Numbered from the stretch's first letter, positions 34,919 to 46,827 are shown. The stretch: 64,000 bases of DNA from Chlorokybus atmophyticus (GCA_009103225.1 RHPI01002910.1:442759-506758), one strand, 5' to 3'. The notes: generated by a model not told the origin, from the letters alone. Program-made: numbers and translations.

Positions 34919-36803
34919 GCTTTGGGCAGACTGCCGCCTTCAACTTGCAGCGGGTGGGGTAAGGTAGGTGCAGAAGCCACATCGATTGTTGCATTGTGCT
35001 GTGGTCTCGCCGGTTGCGGCTACAAGGATAGTTGCCCCGCAATCATCGGGGCTGCTCGTGGAGGAAACAGCAGTGCATGAAGGACTGGTGCCGGAAGGTG
35101 GATGCGCTCTGGCTGCGAGGGGAGTAGGCGGCAGGTGAGACCACTTGTGCATGCAGCAAGGGGGGCTGTATATAGGATTCAGGATAAAATGGCTCACAAT
35201 GTTGCAAAGAACGAATATAAGCTTATGCAGTGCCTGACGCATTCACCAAGGCACAAGCATAAAAGACAGCGACTTTCCTCAATGGCCCGTGGGCTGCATG
35301 GAGCAGAGGAAGCTATGGGGGCTGACAAGGTGGTATTGGGTGCACTCTCCCCGCCACCCTCAATCGCAGACTCGTCACGGAGCTCGTGAGCCACAGGATG
35401 CGTCAATGCCCCAATAGACATGTTGGGCTTCAACAGGCCAACATGCATGTTAAACTGATGCCGCATTGCCGCCGCGCCCATCAGCAAGTGGGATTGAAGG
35501 ACCAGTTGATGGGCTTGAATCCAGGCTTGCATGCAGCTCCAATAGGACCTAATGAACTGTGGTGCTGTCAACCAATCACAATTGGGTAAGCTGCATGCTT
35601 GCGACACTGTCATTGTCAACCGCGTCACATCGTCATCAGTTGGTTGCTTCGAACAGTCACCTGCGGCATTGCTGGTTGATGCACAAATGATTGCATGGAT
35701 TGCGTCATTGCTGGTTGATGCACTACTGATTGAGTGCCGGACAAATGGCCACGCGCTCCTGTGCTTAAACCCAGCCTACTTCGTTCCGCGCGCGCGCGAA
35801 ACTTCGCTCGCTTACGCACATTTTAGCATGCAAAGGTAGGCATGCATGGAGGTGCATGCAGTCAACATGTACAGCGAGATTGGCAACAACATACCGCCGC
35901 CCAGCTCTGTCTATCTGCTCTGGCTTCCGCAATGTTGGCTTAACTGTGGGGTGGGTATAGTTGAATAGTGGAGGCCTGCAGCCACGCTACATGTATCACA
36001 TGGACTGCGCAAAAAAAAAATTGCTCTTGCAAGGTAATGCAACTGTTGAGCGTACCTCTGCATTCCTTTGTGCTTGTTCTCACAGTCGCAATTGGTCCCG
36101 CATGGTTCTAACAAAGGGCTCCAACAACTGCAGCTCCTGATCCACTCCTTGTTGCAGAAAGCGAGTCACCAAGCAGCTCTCTGTGTGAAGATGGTCGTTA
36201 ATAACTTGCCTGATGGTTGTCCAATGTTGGTAATGCATGTTGAACAGCCCTATTGCTGACGCCTGCCATGATCCATGATGTGGCGCCCGGTATTAGCTGG
36301 CTTCGCTGCTTGAACTCTTACGACCACAACTTCTTGCAAGATGTGCCACGCCGCCACCACCGCCGCCGCCCCCTCCTACTCCTGATCCTCCGCCTCCTAG
36401 TCGAACCCAGGTCCACTATGCCTGACATTCAAGCCGTTATTAACTTGATGCCCCTGCGTGCCATCATCCGGCCATCAATGAAGATGTTTGGGTGAGTGCA
36501 CGCTAACTCCCATTAGGGCTGGTCGAGCAATGCCTCTGTCGTAGTATAAATGTTGCGCCTAAGCCATTATCACCCTTGGTTGTACGAAGCATGGATGGTA
36601 GGAATGCATAAGTTGTACCATCAACCATAGGAGAGCAGGACGCACTACCAGTGTGACTCTAGTGCGGGACTAGACGTTCAAAACCGCCTCATTTTCGTTT
36701 TCGCGCCTCGTACATTGAGGCGGGCCACCTGGTGGGCGTCAGCATTTAATGCAGCAGCGCCACCATCCGCTAAGCAGGCGGCACCCGACTATCAGTTAGA
36801 GAG
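34919..36803. other. No clear gene
   Basis: Short frames occur on both strands, for example 36253-36495 with an Arg/His-rich middle (DVPRRHHRRR) and a Leu-rich stretch. None shows a domain or splice support. A GCGCGCGCGCG run lies near 35787-35799. Part of the interval may still belong to the mobile region on its left. Confidence 0.35.
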
Positions 36804-38638
36804 ATGCCTCGAGGTCCATCTGCAGGTGCACCTTGTCGTGGAAGTGGGCGCCTCAAGTTCACATTGCCCCCAGTGTTTAACCAGGCAACCGTCGCCAACC
36901 AGCAGCAGCCACTCTTGGCCAACCAATCGCAGCAAGACCCCGCGCCAACGCCCAGCGCATCACAACAACTCCACCTGACACCGTAGTCAGAGGGGCAAGC
37001 TAGAATGCATGCGTTCTTGATGCACTGTGCACGTTGCTTCTTGCTCAACTTAAAACTTTGATGCTTGCTTCTTTCATAACTGGTATAGTAACTCACTGCA
37101 TGCGTTCTGCATATACTGTGCACGTTGTTCTTCTTGCTGAATTGTGAGGTTGCATCTTTCATGGCTGGCAGCATGACTCACGTGGTTGTGCTTGCCGAGG
37201 GTCGATTGGAACCCCCAACCCAAACGCATTTGGCCGTGACGTAGCAACCTCAGCCGTCATCAACCCTTCCCCAAGCAACTGGAAGATTGGCAACGAGGTA
37301 AGCACTGTGTGACACTGTGACACCGTGACACCGTATGTAACGGATTGTTCTGTGGACAGCATTTGCGAGATGCCGTCGTTAAAAGCATAAACGGCCACTG
37401 GGTAGAGAGCCACGTTTATCCCAAGGAGGACACTATTTCTAACGCCATGTGTCGGGTGCTGTGAATGCTTCATGACTTCACTGCACCGTGACACAGACCA
37501 ACCTGCCCGTGACAGGTAGTTGGCTTCCACCATGACGATGAGGCTGATGCGGCCAAGTTCTAAAAAGTGTACTGGACGCCCAAGGAGTGTCGCTTCCACT
37601 GGAGTGTCGCCTTGAAGAACGCTACGGTCCGGTCTGAGAACGTCACCAAGATCAAGCATGTCACTGAGAAGGAGTACAAGTGGACATTGTTTGACAGCAA
37701 CAAGCGCAAGTGAGTTGGGTCCCTCACCACCATGTCTGCTATGCAACATTGCCTTCTTACTCAGCCTCCACACACACGTACGCATCTCGCCTATTGTAAC
37801 CGATTCAATCAGGCACGTCGACGCCCTAATGGACCCCGAGCCCCAAAAAGCGCAGATGCGCAACGCGCTCCAAAGTCACAGGCAATACTTCTAGCATGTG
37901 CAGGCTCAACTTAAACTATTTATATCGTGACCAATGCCTTGTTGGTATGACTCTCGCAGACAAGTTATGGCGGGAATTTGAGGTGACCGACAATGCAGAC
38001 CCAGAGCGAAGGGGATACATCCATGAATGGGGCAATCCCATAATCTGGCAGATGATCGTGCAATGCTGTCGCACGCCGTCACCACACCTGATCGCCGGCA
38101 GCTGGCAGTCAACCACCCCGCATACCTGTTGCTTACAATGAGCACACTGAACTCAATCACTAGTAATTCAGAAATGCTGTAGCCCCAAATTACAAGCTTG
38201 CAGCCGCGCTGCAATGAATAGTGGCTTTCAATGCCACTAAAACATGCTTGTAAACCACACAGGTGGAGCGCATCCTTAAGGGCAAGGATGGAGACCCTCT
38301 CATAGCTGCCAGCATCGACACACACGTAGAGTACCTCAGCAAAATTAACACCATGATCATGTTAATAAAGCGGGAGATGAGGCAACGGTACGCAGCCCTC
38401 CAGCCATTCACCCTTGTGAAACGCCGCACTGTGTCAAGTACCTGAAAGATCCCAATCGGCGCCGGCCGCAAGAGACGTCTGCTCAAGACCCTCTCGCTAA
38501 GGCAGAAGCGGCATTTGATTGGCTGGCGCAACCGTTTGAGGAGGAGGAAGAGCAAGCTCCGGCGTCTCCTCTACAGGTTCCAGCGCGTGGTGCTTTATTT
38601 CATAATGACGAGCAAGGCGATTATGGAGAGGAGCTGTA
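36804..38638 (+). pseudogene. Multi-exon gene or pseudogene of unknown function
   Basis: An ATG at 36804 starts MPRGPSAGAPCRGSGRLKFT followed by a Gln-rich tail. Later pieces: IGTPNPNAFGRDVATSAVIN to a donor near 37299; VVGFHHDDEADAAKF after an acceptor near 37515, then an in-frame TAA (37562-37564), then KVYWTPKECRFHWSVALKNA; a phase-consistent splice to HVDALMDPEPQKAQMRNALQ ending at 37893; then DKLWREFEVTDNADPERRGY (about 37961-38020), ERILKGKDGDPLIAASIDTH (about 38265-38324), and a final Glu-rich exon (KAEAAFDWLAQPFEEEEEQA) ending at TAG 38636-38638. Acceptors and donors are good, but the TAA suggests a broken gene or a sequencing error. I do not recognise the family. Confidence 0.4.
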
Positions 38639-38984
38639 GCGCAGCTGGTAGTCCGTTTAATTGGTACTGTACACAGCTCCAAGTCTCTTGTGACTTAGTG
38701 TTGTGCATCTTAAACCAGCTCAATCAATCGTCATTATGCTCATGCATGTCAAAACTTGCATCCCTATGGTATACAACAGAACTGCAGGCATTCAAATCAC
38801 ATAATCGAACTACAAGCCTTGGCAAGTGGCTTAGAGACACTGTAAACATTTTAGTACCTGTACGCAGCACACAGGCACATAACGATGCTGGCGATCAGTG
38901 ACAGTCGCGTGTAGTCATGCTTTGCAAATACATATAACGACAGTTGCATCAGTCACCTTCAGTTGCTTGAAAAATGCCTTATCT

Positions 38985-39312
38985 TGTCGACAACTTCCTA
39001 ATTGATGCTTGTGAATTAGGCTCAGTCGCCTGCGCTGGACTGGTGTGTAATCTGCAGGTGCCTGTTACATAGGCTGAGTCACCTGTTAAGGCCTAAGTAA
39101 GACTGTTGTATAATTTGCAAATGCCTGCTAATTGGGTATAGTCACCTGTTAAGGCCTGATGTGCAACTTACACATGCCCCTTAATTGGTTATAGTCATCT
39201 GTTAAGGCTTGATAAGTAACTGACAGGTGCCTGTTGATTAGGCATGGTCATCTATTAAGGCCTGGTAAATATAAATAACTAACAGGTGCCTGTTAATTAG
39301 GCATAGTCCAAC
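38985..39312. repeat. Minisatellite, about 60-bp unit, about five diverged copies
   Basis: The unit contains CAGGTGCCTGTTAATTAGGCATAGTCA, then CCTGTTAAGGCCTG and a variable AT-rich spacer. GTCA(C/T)CTGTTAAGG recurs near 39076, 39141, 39197 and 39248, and the (G/A)TGCC(T)G/CTTAATT part recurs alongside. Copies differ by substitutions and small indels, so the array is old. Confidence 0.8.
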
Positions 39313-39440
39313 CATACCACCGCAGTTGCGACGCGCTTGGATGGATCATATAGTGACTTGGAAATACTCGGAGACTTTGGGCACGGTAGTCATCATAATC
39401 AACCGCACAAATCTCGTCATGAGAACCACCGTGCAAGCAC

Positions 39441-41204
39441 GTGGAGTGTTGCAAGAACATGCTTGTGAATGTGCTGAGCCCCCTTATGCACCTTTCATGC
39501 ATGCAGAAACTACCACATGTGCTCACTTGTGACTATTTAATTACGGGCTCAGACTCTTTGCGGGAGTTCTTTGCTTGTGGAACCAAATGTTGGGCACCAG
39601 CCATTGTTGCAGTGCAGGAGACACTGGTGGCCATTAACAAAGGCATTTGCAACTTTGTGGAAGCATTTGAGGCCTGTCGAAACCACACTGGGGTGCTGGC
39701 ACCGTGGACAACCATGCTGATGGCACAAGTCCGCGAGCATGCAGTTGCACTGCATGAACAAGCTGTGCAACACCCGTTGCCCTATGACAGACACTGACAG
39801 GAATTTGTTGAAGGCCATACACCAATGCATGGTGGTCACACAAGTTTATATATGTGCTGGTACCTTGATGTTGCTGTGCAAGTCCTTTTACTTACAATGC
39901 TTGCGTGCAGAGCTGCACACGCCTACGTATAATTTGCCACGACAATGTGCAGGACATACTGAATCAGCGCATGGTTTTGCCTCAAATAAACCAAGAGTGC
40001 CAGTGTCCTTGCCGCATTTGTACACAACTGTCAATTTTGCACAAGAGTTCAACTTGGGCGAAGTTCGCCCAAGCCTCGTATTCATTGCTGCATATGCCAC
40101 CACTTAAGCAGATGCCTCCATCTGTCTCACAGGGTCATATAAGGGCATGAAAGATTTCGTTCATGTGGTGTGGAGTGAAGCACTGGGAAATCAGCTTTAC
40201 TCGGCTGCACCTCAACATGACAAGAACACTACAGCAGAGGCGTGAGCACTTGTTGTTGCAGTTATTTGACTTTAACACATTGTACACTAACTTGGCACAT
40301 TCTGACTTGTTGGTGCGCATATAATGCATGCGGTCATTAATTAACAGAGTGTTTGATTGTGTGCTACGTCCACACCGCAAGACGCACATGCACATCAACA
40401 TATAGGACGGTGATGTCACACATACTTTGGTGAGGGGTACAATAGTGACGAGAGAGGGCATCACAAGAGTGTTCACGGTAGCTGACTTGCATGCGTTGCT
40501 AGAGTACGTGGTTGCTAACCTGTATGTCCAGATTGTCGATGAGTTGCACCGCCAAGTCAATGGTATCCCATGGACAATAATGCGGGGGTATACATTGCCA
40601 ATATGACCTTCCAACATACGAGTTGGACTTTGTACACAGGCTAGTTGCAGCAGGCCAAAGACCTCTCGCTTTGAGGTTTGCATGCAGTGTGTTGCGTTAT
40701 GTTGACAACTTGTTGGAGGTTTGCATGAGATGACTGCTTGCATGTATCCGGACCCAGTCGCACCGTGTGCACCACGGTGGCATTTACCCCAGGCACATGC
40801 TACCACTATTTAAAACTGCTTGTGGCATTATCATTCCTTTCTGGAATTTACTTGTATCTCAATCGCGAGATGTAGAGTTGTGCACCCGTGTGTATAACAA
40901 GCTCAACTCTACACCATTCCGGTTTATTTTAAGACGCAGGGCGCCATACTTAGCCAATAACTCCAACAAGCTAAGTTTGGTCGTGTCACAATTTTTGCGG
41001 ATTGCATGCATATGCACTTTGCGTGAGCATTTCGCGAGTAAAATGGTGCAATTGCAAGACATGCAATCATATGGTTATGCCATGGATCCTTTGCTGGCTG
41101 AGCTCCGTGACAAGATGTGTAGGATACAGGGAGAGCAGGATCGCGTGTCCTACCAACGCTTCTATATGTTGGTAGCCAGGAGGCGTACAGCATCAACGAA
41201 TTGA
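39441..41204 (+). mobile_element. Decayed reverse transcriptase of a non-LTR or Penelope-like element
   Basis: Motif A appears as LFDFNTLYTNLAHSDLL (about 40262-40312). Downstream lie RQVNGIP and, after a frameshift, NNAGVYIANMTFQ, then YELDFVHRLVAAGQRPLALR, matching the Q-x-x-GIPMG-N-A-x-x-x-AN-x-x-x-YE-x-x-F block of a reverse transcriptase group common in protists. The catalytic Y-x-D-D reads RYVDN, so the second aspartate is lost. A C-terminal region with YPRHMLPLF, TRVYNKLNSTPFRFI and VVSQFLRIACICTLREHF follows and stops at 41202-41204. Two in-frame stops and two frameshifts show it is dead. The N-terminal part (39441-39797) has no recognised domain. The exact class is uncertain. Confidence 0.72.
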
Positions 41205-42950
41205 TAAGTGTAGGTAAGTGCGGTACCCCACATTTGGGGAGTAGCTTGCTGCCAGCATACCCTGTGCAGTGCGTCCTTGCTTGCCATGCGCTGCTTGTTG
41301 ATAAACTAAATTAGATTGCATGCACGCGTTATATAGATCGCTAACTGAGTAGTTTGCTATTGCATGAGCTATTTTTTTGGCGTAATTACGCAATAGAGCC
41401 GTTGCTGCAAAAGCAGCTCCCGTAGCCACTTACCAGCGCCAGAAAGAAGCCATACCCAAGCATGTGCAGGAGCGGCGCAGCTGATGAAGGCGCCTACGCC
41501 GTCTGCCACTACAGCACAGCACAGCGCAGCAGCAACATCACCGCCCCACCCCGCCCTGCCCAACCTTGCTGATGTGCTGCGACCTGTGCATAGGGTATGC
41601 ATCGTAATCATCCCACAAACATGCTCATGTGCCAGTAGTGAACACACAAGAATATACCACCAGCACAAACACAATTATTACACCCGGGGCCTTCACACCT
41701 ATTCTACATCACATTGAGTGCCTTATGTGCAATGCAATGCAAGTTGAGCAGCAGGAGGCAGCATAGGCAATCCACGCGTTAACCAACCTGTGTAGCACAG
41801 ACAGTAGGGGAAGGTGAGAAGCTATGAGGTCGCGCGGGAAGGAAGAAACGAACGGCCACACGAGTGCAGTGATGTGCTGCGTGCTCTGCCGCCCACGCTA
41901 TATGCCGCCCGCCCCACGCTCCGAGCCTCATCGCGTTCTAACGGCTGTTGTGGTTAGGGTTGATGTTGCGCGCTGAGCCAATTGCCTCACGGCAGTCGTG
42001 AGGCAGTCGTCAACGTAAATCACGAGCACAGAGTACAGCACGCGACACATCAACGCAGAACAAATGACAACCTCAATAACACTGCATGTCTTGCTGCTGC
42101 CGCAGTCTACGACTACCTCTGCTAACCAGCGGCTGTGGGCAACAGGTTGATTGGTTGCTGTCGTTGCTTGCTGCGCCTCCTGCTCCGCCTCAACTCCTCC
42201 ACACTCATGCACTTAGCTAGGGCACGTAGTTGCAAGCTCCAGGTTGCCCATGCCTTTGCCGTAAGTTGTGCTTCCTCCTCTGCTTGATTGGCTGTGCTTG
42301 TTGCGTGCGTTACATTGCATTGGACCTACTGGACATCCTATACAATGAGCATGCAACAACGCTTACACCAATTCCGACTCGTTGGATGCCTCATTTCATA
42401 TTTCAACTCCGACATTATATGTGTGCTACTCTTTGCAATGCACGAGTCAAACAATTGCATGACGCAATCTGATGCATAATATATAAATTTGAAAGAGTGC
42501 AGGCACATGTGCAGACAAGTGAGAAAGACTCAGTTCAAAGGCGTCAACCATGTGCAACAACAACCGCTAAAATTGAGCCTCAAACCGTCAACTTCATCAA
42601 TCATCAAGCACTCTACAGATGATTTACGCTATCTTGTAATCCTTCAAGCATCGCAATGCACACTGTGCTCGTGCAACATGCCTCAATGTGTAACACCACG
42701 ACCAAGGTTTTGCAACAAAGTACTCATTACTCCAATCGTGTTTCAATGAAGCTAACCCAACGCAGCACGACCTTGTTGCACAATCCATGCAACTCATGAT
42801 GACATGCCTAACGACATGCCACCAGCCATGACAAGGCCAGTCAATTACACAGCGCACCCTCGCTGTGCATGGCAATGCGACAGCTCATGTATCAGTGTGT
42901 AGAACTTGTATGTCAGGTAGCCACTAAGATTACATACACAGCTTCGCAAT
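41205..42950. other. Intergenic, possible small exons
   Basis: A minus-strand frame at 42212-41928 starts MHECGGVEAEQEAQQATTAT and might be a first exon. Another minus-strand piece near 41440-41500 (LHMLGYGFFLAL before a GTAAGT donor) looks membrane-like. They could not be joined or named. Confidence 0.25.
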
Positions 42951-43894
42951 TTACAACATCCGGCCATTGTCCCGAGGGTCAGGCCGAAGGTTCATGAATG
43001 GTGAGAAGAGAAGCATCCTGGCCAGTGAAGGGAATCATGTTAGAAGCAAGAAGTAACTGAGACAGGCACACGGCATGTAGAACTCATGGCGCCACACTAG
43101 ACAATGTGCGGCACAACGCATACCCTGGGAAGAAGAAGAACACGCAGAAGAACATAAATCCTGTCTCAAACTTGCTCTTTTTCAGGTACCGCTTGCGGAC
43201 AAACTGGTATGTAGCGAGCTGCAACAGGCGGAATGTCAGTCAAGCATGCGCCGTCGAGCAGACATATGCTGTAATTCTTGCATGACATGGAGCACACGTG
43301 ATCACAGGGTGATACAGTGACGCGCAACCTGTGCGACACAAGCAGGTCAATGCCCACAGCCTTGTGTGTGCACTTACCGGGCCAATCACAAGGTAAAAGC
43401 CGAACACAGCTACATAGTCCGCAAGCACTCTTATCAATGGGAACTCAGCCGTCTCAAGTCCAACAATTTCTGCCAGTGCGGGCGCTGCGACTGCAAAAGC
43501 CTGGGACGCAAGCACTCGTCAGCTTGGATTATACTTGAACGCTGCAATGCTGCTACAGATGAGTTGAAACCAAACTGCTGCAGCCTCGCACGCATCCCTG
43601 TACATTCACCAGTGCAGGAAACCAAGCGTCGTGACACCAGACACAAGAACTCACCTGCAAAGCTGTTGCGGCCGCTCCTGCTCCAACGGCCAAAGCTGGC
43701 AGCTCGGACGCTTGCCTAGGCTCACCAGCAGCTCTGCGGGCATCGCCGCCAGCAGCAGCAACGACGGGTAACCTCAGTCTGGCCGAGATAGGCCGACTGC
43801 GGCGCAGGCGCAGGGGCGGAAGCGCAGGCTGACGGAGAAGATCTGCGCAAGCAGGCGACACGGACACCCCGGCCAAGGCCGCCGCCGCCGCCAT
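42951..43894 (-). CDS. ndhL: NdhL-like plastid protein (NDH complex subunit L family)
   Basis: Four exons (43655-43894, 43378-43500, 43124-43218, 42951-43017) give 174 aa in frame. The N-terminus (MAAAAALAGVSVSPACADLL, Arg/Ala-rich, to about residue 60) looks like a plastid transit peptide. A first membrane helix is DYVAVFGFYLVIGP, followed by the basic ATYQFVRKRYLKKSKFETGF, a second helix GFMFFCVFFFFPGMLLFSPF, and NLRPDPRD close to the end. In NdhL the order is the same: two helices, a basic loop with F/E, FFPG, then APF-NFR-x-x-PRDP. The tail after PRD is short compared with land-plant NdhL. NdhL helps anchor the ferredoxin-plastoquinone oxidoreductase (NDH-1) at the thylakoid. A related NdhL-domain protein of another role is possible. 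The start lies 200 bp from the divergent Gemin6-like gene. Confidence 0.72.
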
Positions 43895-44094
43895 CGCCGC
43901 CGTCTTCGTCTCCTGCAGCCCCTGCCAACTTTTGGGTGGCGAAACCCTAATGCCAAATCACTGCAGGCTCGCGCAGCTTGAACGCCACTGAAATCTGCAT
44001 CCGGGCATCCGTCCGCACAGTTGCAGCTAGCTAGTGTTTACCTGAAGCAGGTGCCAGGCGCAAAAATTGCCTTTGAGGTGGCAGTTTCTAGCGC

Positions 44095-45478
44095 ATGATC
44101 AGCTCTGAGGAGCTCCTGGAGGCGTGTGGACAGGTTGTGAAGTTTACAGTGACGGTTGTTGGAGCGGGGGCCCGCCGCCACAAGCACGTCGCAGGGGTCT
44201 TGTACGCTGTGGATCCCGAGCTGGGGCACGTCTTCCTGCTACAGGTGCTTGCCATTTTTTAGTTGTGCATGCTAGTGTTGATCAGCAATGTGTTTTCTGC
44301 AACTGCAAGCAAGATTGGTCTCTGCTTGGGGTATGTTGTTGTATAACATGCACGCTCAAGCGCATGCGCATGTCGTCCTGTGGCTCTGTCTGGGCGCATA
44401 TACCGTGCTTTTTTGCGGCATTGAACGCTTGGCTCACGTTGTTTGCTGCCTGCAGCCACCGCAGGGATGCACGTTGGGAGGAGACGACCTTCTTGGAATT
44501 GATGTGAAGTGGTCGCTGTGTGTACTTATTGCGGATGCGCTTGAGTCATATCAAGGTGAGATGCTGGTTTGTTATGGTGCCTGCATTTGGCATGTGTTCA
44601 CGTGCGTAGGGAAGTAAGGCACGCAAGAATGAGGATGTCTCATCTAGCATGGCTTTAGAGTTAGTGCAGCGTACAATACAGCACCATGAAAACTCTGTGT
44701 ATGCAGCATGGCATTTGCAAGGGAATGCATGATGGTCACGTGATTGTCAGGCAATATTGAGCTTGCGACTATAACTTCACGAATGAGTTGCAATAAGAGT
44801 TGCAACGTTGTTTGTAACACCAGTACCAACTTGGGACTTGAACACGCAGTATGCCCTGATGTCCTAGACAGCATCAAACTTAGGTAGCGCTGCTGATTTC
44901 AGTCCACTCGGTCGACTGCAGCCTGGATTAGGGTTGGCGGTTTTTCACATGAGCTGCTGTGCACAGTGGCAAGGCTAGCAATGCATAGCAGCAAGCGCGC
45001 ATGGCAGCTCACCTAGCTAATGCTGCTCGCTGGTATGCACAGTCCTGGATGCCGATCGAGTAGACGTACACGAGCTACGACCGTTTGACACGCCCACAGA
45101 GACAAGGGAGGGTACTGTGCAGGTATCAAAGCGCCTGGCGCAAGTGCGAGACATTCTGGATAAGGTACGAGTGCCATTGGGTTGCGAAAAGTCATGCACA
45201 CTGTCAGACACAGCATGCATCATGTTTGCGCTCTGGCCATGTCAACTTTAAGGCTCTGTAGCGCTGCTGCTGCATCGCTGCGTCGTGTCTAACAAAAGTT
45301 TTTCCAGCACCGGTTGAAGTTTACAGAAGAGGCAGAAGCAGGCGACGCGGAAAGGCCCATGTTGCGCGTGCTTGGATGCTTAGATGTAAGGTGGCCATAC
45401 ACAGCAGATTCGTGTGTCTGCACCAATGAGATCATGTTGTCCCGGGTTCAGGCGCTGCTTGCACGCGACGTTGTATAA
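44095..45478 (+). CDS. GEMIN6: Gemin6-like protein (SMN complex, Sm fold)
   Basis: Four exons (44095-44244, 44456-44555, 45043-45164, 45308-45478) give 180 aa in frame. Exon 1 (MISSEELLEACGQVVKFTVT, then KHVAGVLYAVDPELGHVFLL) fits the Sm-like first strands of Gemin6, where V-R-V-T...G-W-V...D-P-x-x-x-x-I-x-L is conserved. The C-terminal exon (KFTEEAEAGDAERPML, then YTADSCVCTNEIMLSRVQAL) matches the Gemin6 C-terminal block with P-Y-x-x-x-x-C-x-x-x-N-E-I-x-L-x-R-V-Q. In animals Gemin6 pairs with Gemin7 and aids assembly of Sm rings on spliceosomal snRNAs. The last residues resemble the anticodon-binding-like domain of LSM12 as well, so LSM12 is the main alternative. The gene shares a 200-bp divergent promoter region with the NdhL-like gene. 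Confidence 0.75.
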
Positions 45479-46827
45479 GGGGCGGCTCTGCATTGTCGCC
45501 CAGCGAATGGCCGTACGAGTGACAGGTTTATACTTTTCATTTATACTTTTCCGTGTCATGGTCCTAACAGAACTTGGGTTCTGCTGATCGGCCTCCAGCC
45601 TCAAGTTATGCATACGATATCATAGACATGCATCAAGCCATAGCTAGACAAGTAGGCCAACACAACCTCACAAGACAAATCAAGATCTGGCCAGGGGGTG
45701 CAGCTGGCCACTGCCTAACTCAACCACTAGATACACCACCACTACACCACACATTGTGCGTGCATATGCGAGCAAGTGCGTGCAGTAGCAGAAATGGCAG
45801 CACCAACGGACAACAACCTGCAGCAGCCGAGCAGGGGAGAAAGACAGAGCGCTGGTGAGTTTACGGGCTTGGCAAGTGTGGGGGTGCTGTGCGATGGGTG
45901 TGCAACGTGTGGTGCGTGCGTTCTGGTGAAGCGCAACAACCCCCCGCGCCCCCTTACGCAACACCGCCGCCAACCACTGTCACAGCAGCGACAACCACGC
46001 ACTGCATAGTGGCCAGTTATCGTATTAGGGTTCACAGGCGTTAGCTTGGGTCAGTTCGTAAGCATGCACCAGGACATGCAAGAATGCACAATTAGGGCAG
46101 AAGACCAACAGCCAGCATATGTACATACAATGCGCGAGGGATATGTAAATGAGACATCTGGTGTGAGCATGTGAGCATGCCCGGCAGTGGGGCGAATTGA
46201 TGTGTGCAAGCACGACCTGGCTCTGCATGTGTGGGCACAGCATGCTCCCCGCACAATGTCATCACGCATGTATATTTAGTTGGTTATTGAAGTTCATAGG
46301 GTTACTAAACCCTATATATTGACCTCGCTGTTTCAAAGCCATTGAATTAATATGGTTATAACAGAAGAGAGAGTGGTTTATATTCACAATCTTTTTATGT
46401 TATGAATAGCATAAAAGATTATATAATGAAATAGTAATCAGTTGTGACATCGAGAGTACTGACAATGATGCACTGGCTTGTGTGGGTTGCGTTTGGTTGT
46501 TGAAGCTGTCTTGGCAGCTGTGATCCTAAGCAGGAAAACATGTAAGTGGGTGTGTTGCTGATGGCTTTGCAATAATGCTAACCGTGCAGTTGAAGTAGTT
46601 GCAAGGTGTCCTTGCAAGGACCTTTGGAACCCTCAGCATTATCTCAGCGGTGACATGTCTCTATCTTGCCACGGGAAGGTGCTGCTTTGCATCTTGCAAT
46701 GCAGCCATCATCTCGTTTGCCCCTGCTTACTGCTCTACAAGAAACACTGCAACACTTTTGACAAATAGTCGCAACCTATGATGTACAGTTAAAACGTGGC
46801 TAACAACACTGCGACTATCGCGACTCA
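45479..46827. other. Intergenic; one small open frame
   Basis: A frame at 45794-46009 on the plus strand starts MAAPTDNNLQQPSRGERQSA and has a good GTGAGT donor after the twentieth codon. It may be a first exon or a chance frame. At 46375-46440 an AT-rich imperfect palindrome (AATCTTTTTATGTTAT with ATAGCATAAAAGATT) could be a small inverted-repeat element. Nothing else is seen. Confidence 0.3.

Noticed and set aside
38636..38668. tRNA-like box A (GTAGCGCAGCTGGTAG)
   Set aside because: No box B, no cloverleaf and no acceptor stem could be drawn. It overlaps the end of a protein-like exon. At most a SINE-like or chance resemblance.
43722..43956. Arg/Gly-rich frames overlapping the NdhL-like first exon
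   Set aside because: These are other frames of a GC-rich transit-peptide exon and do not splice onward.
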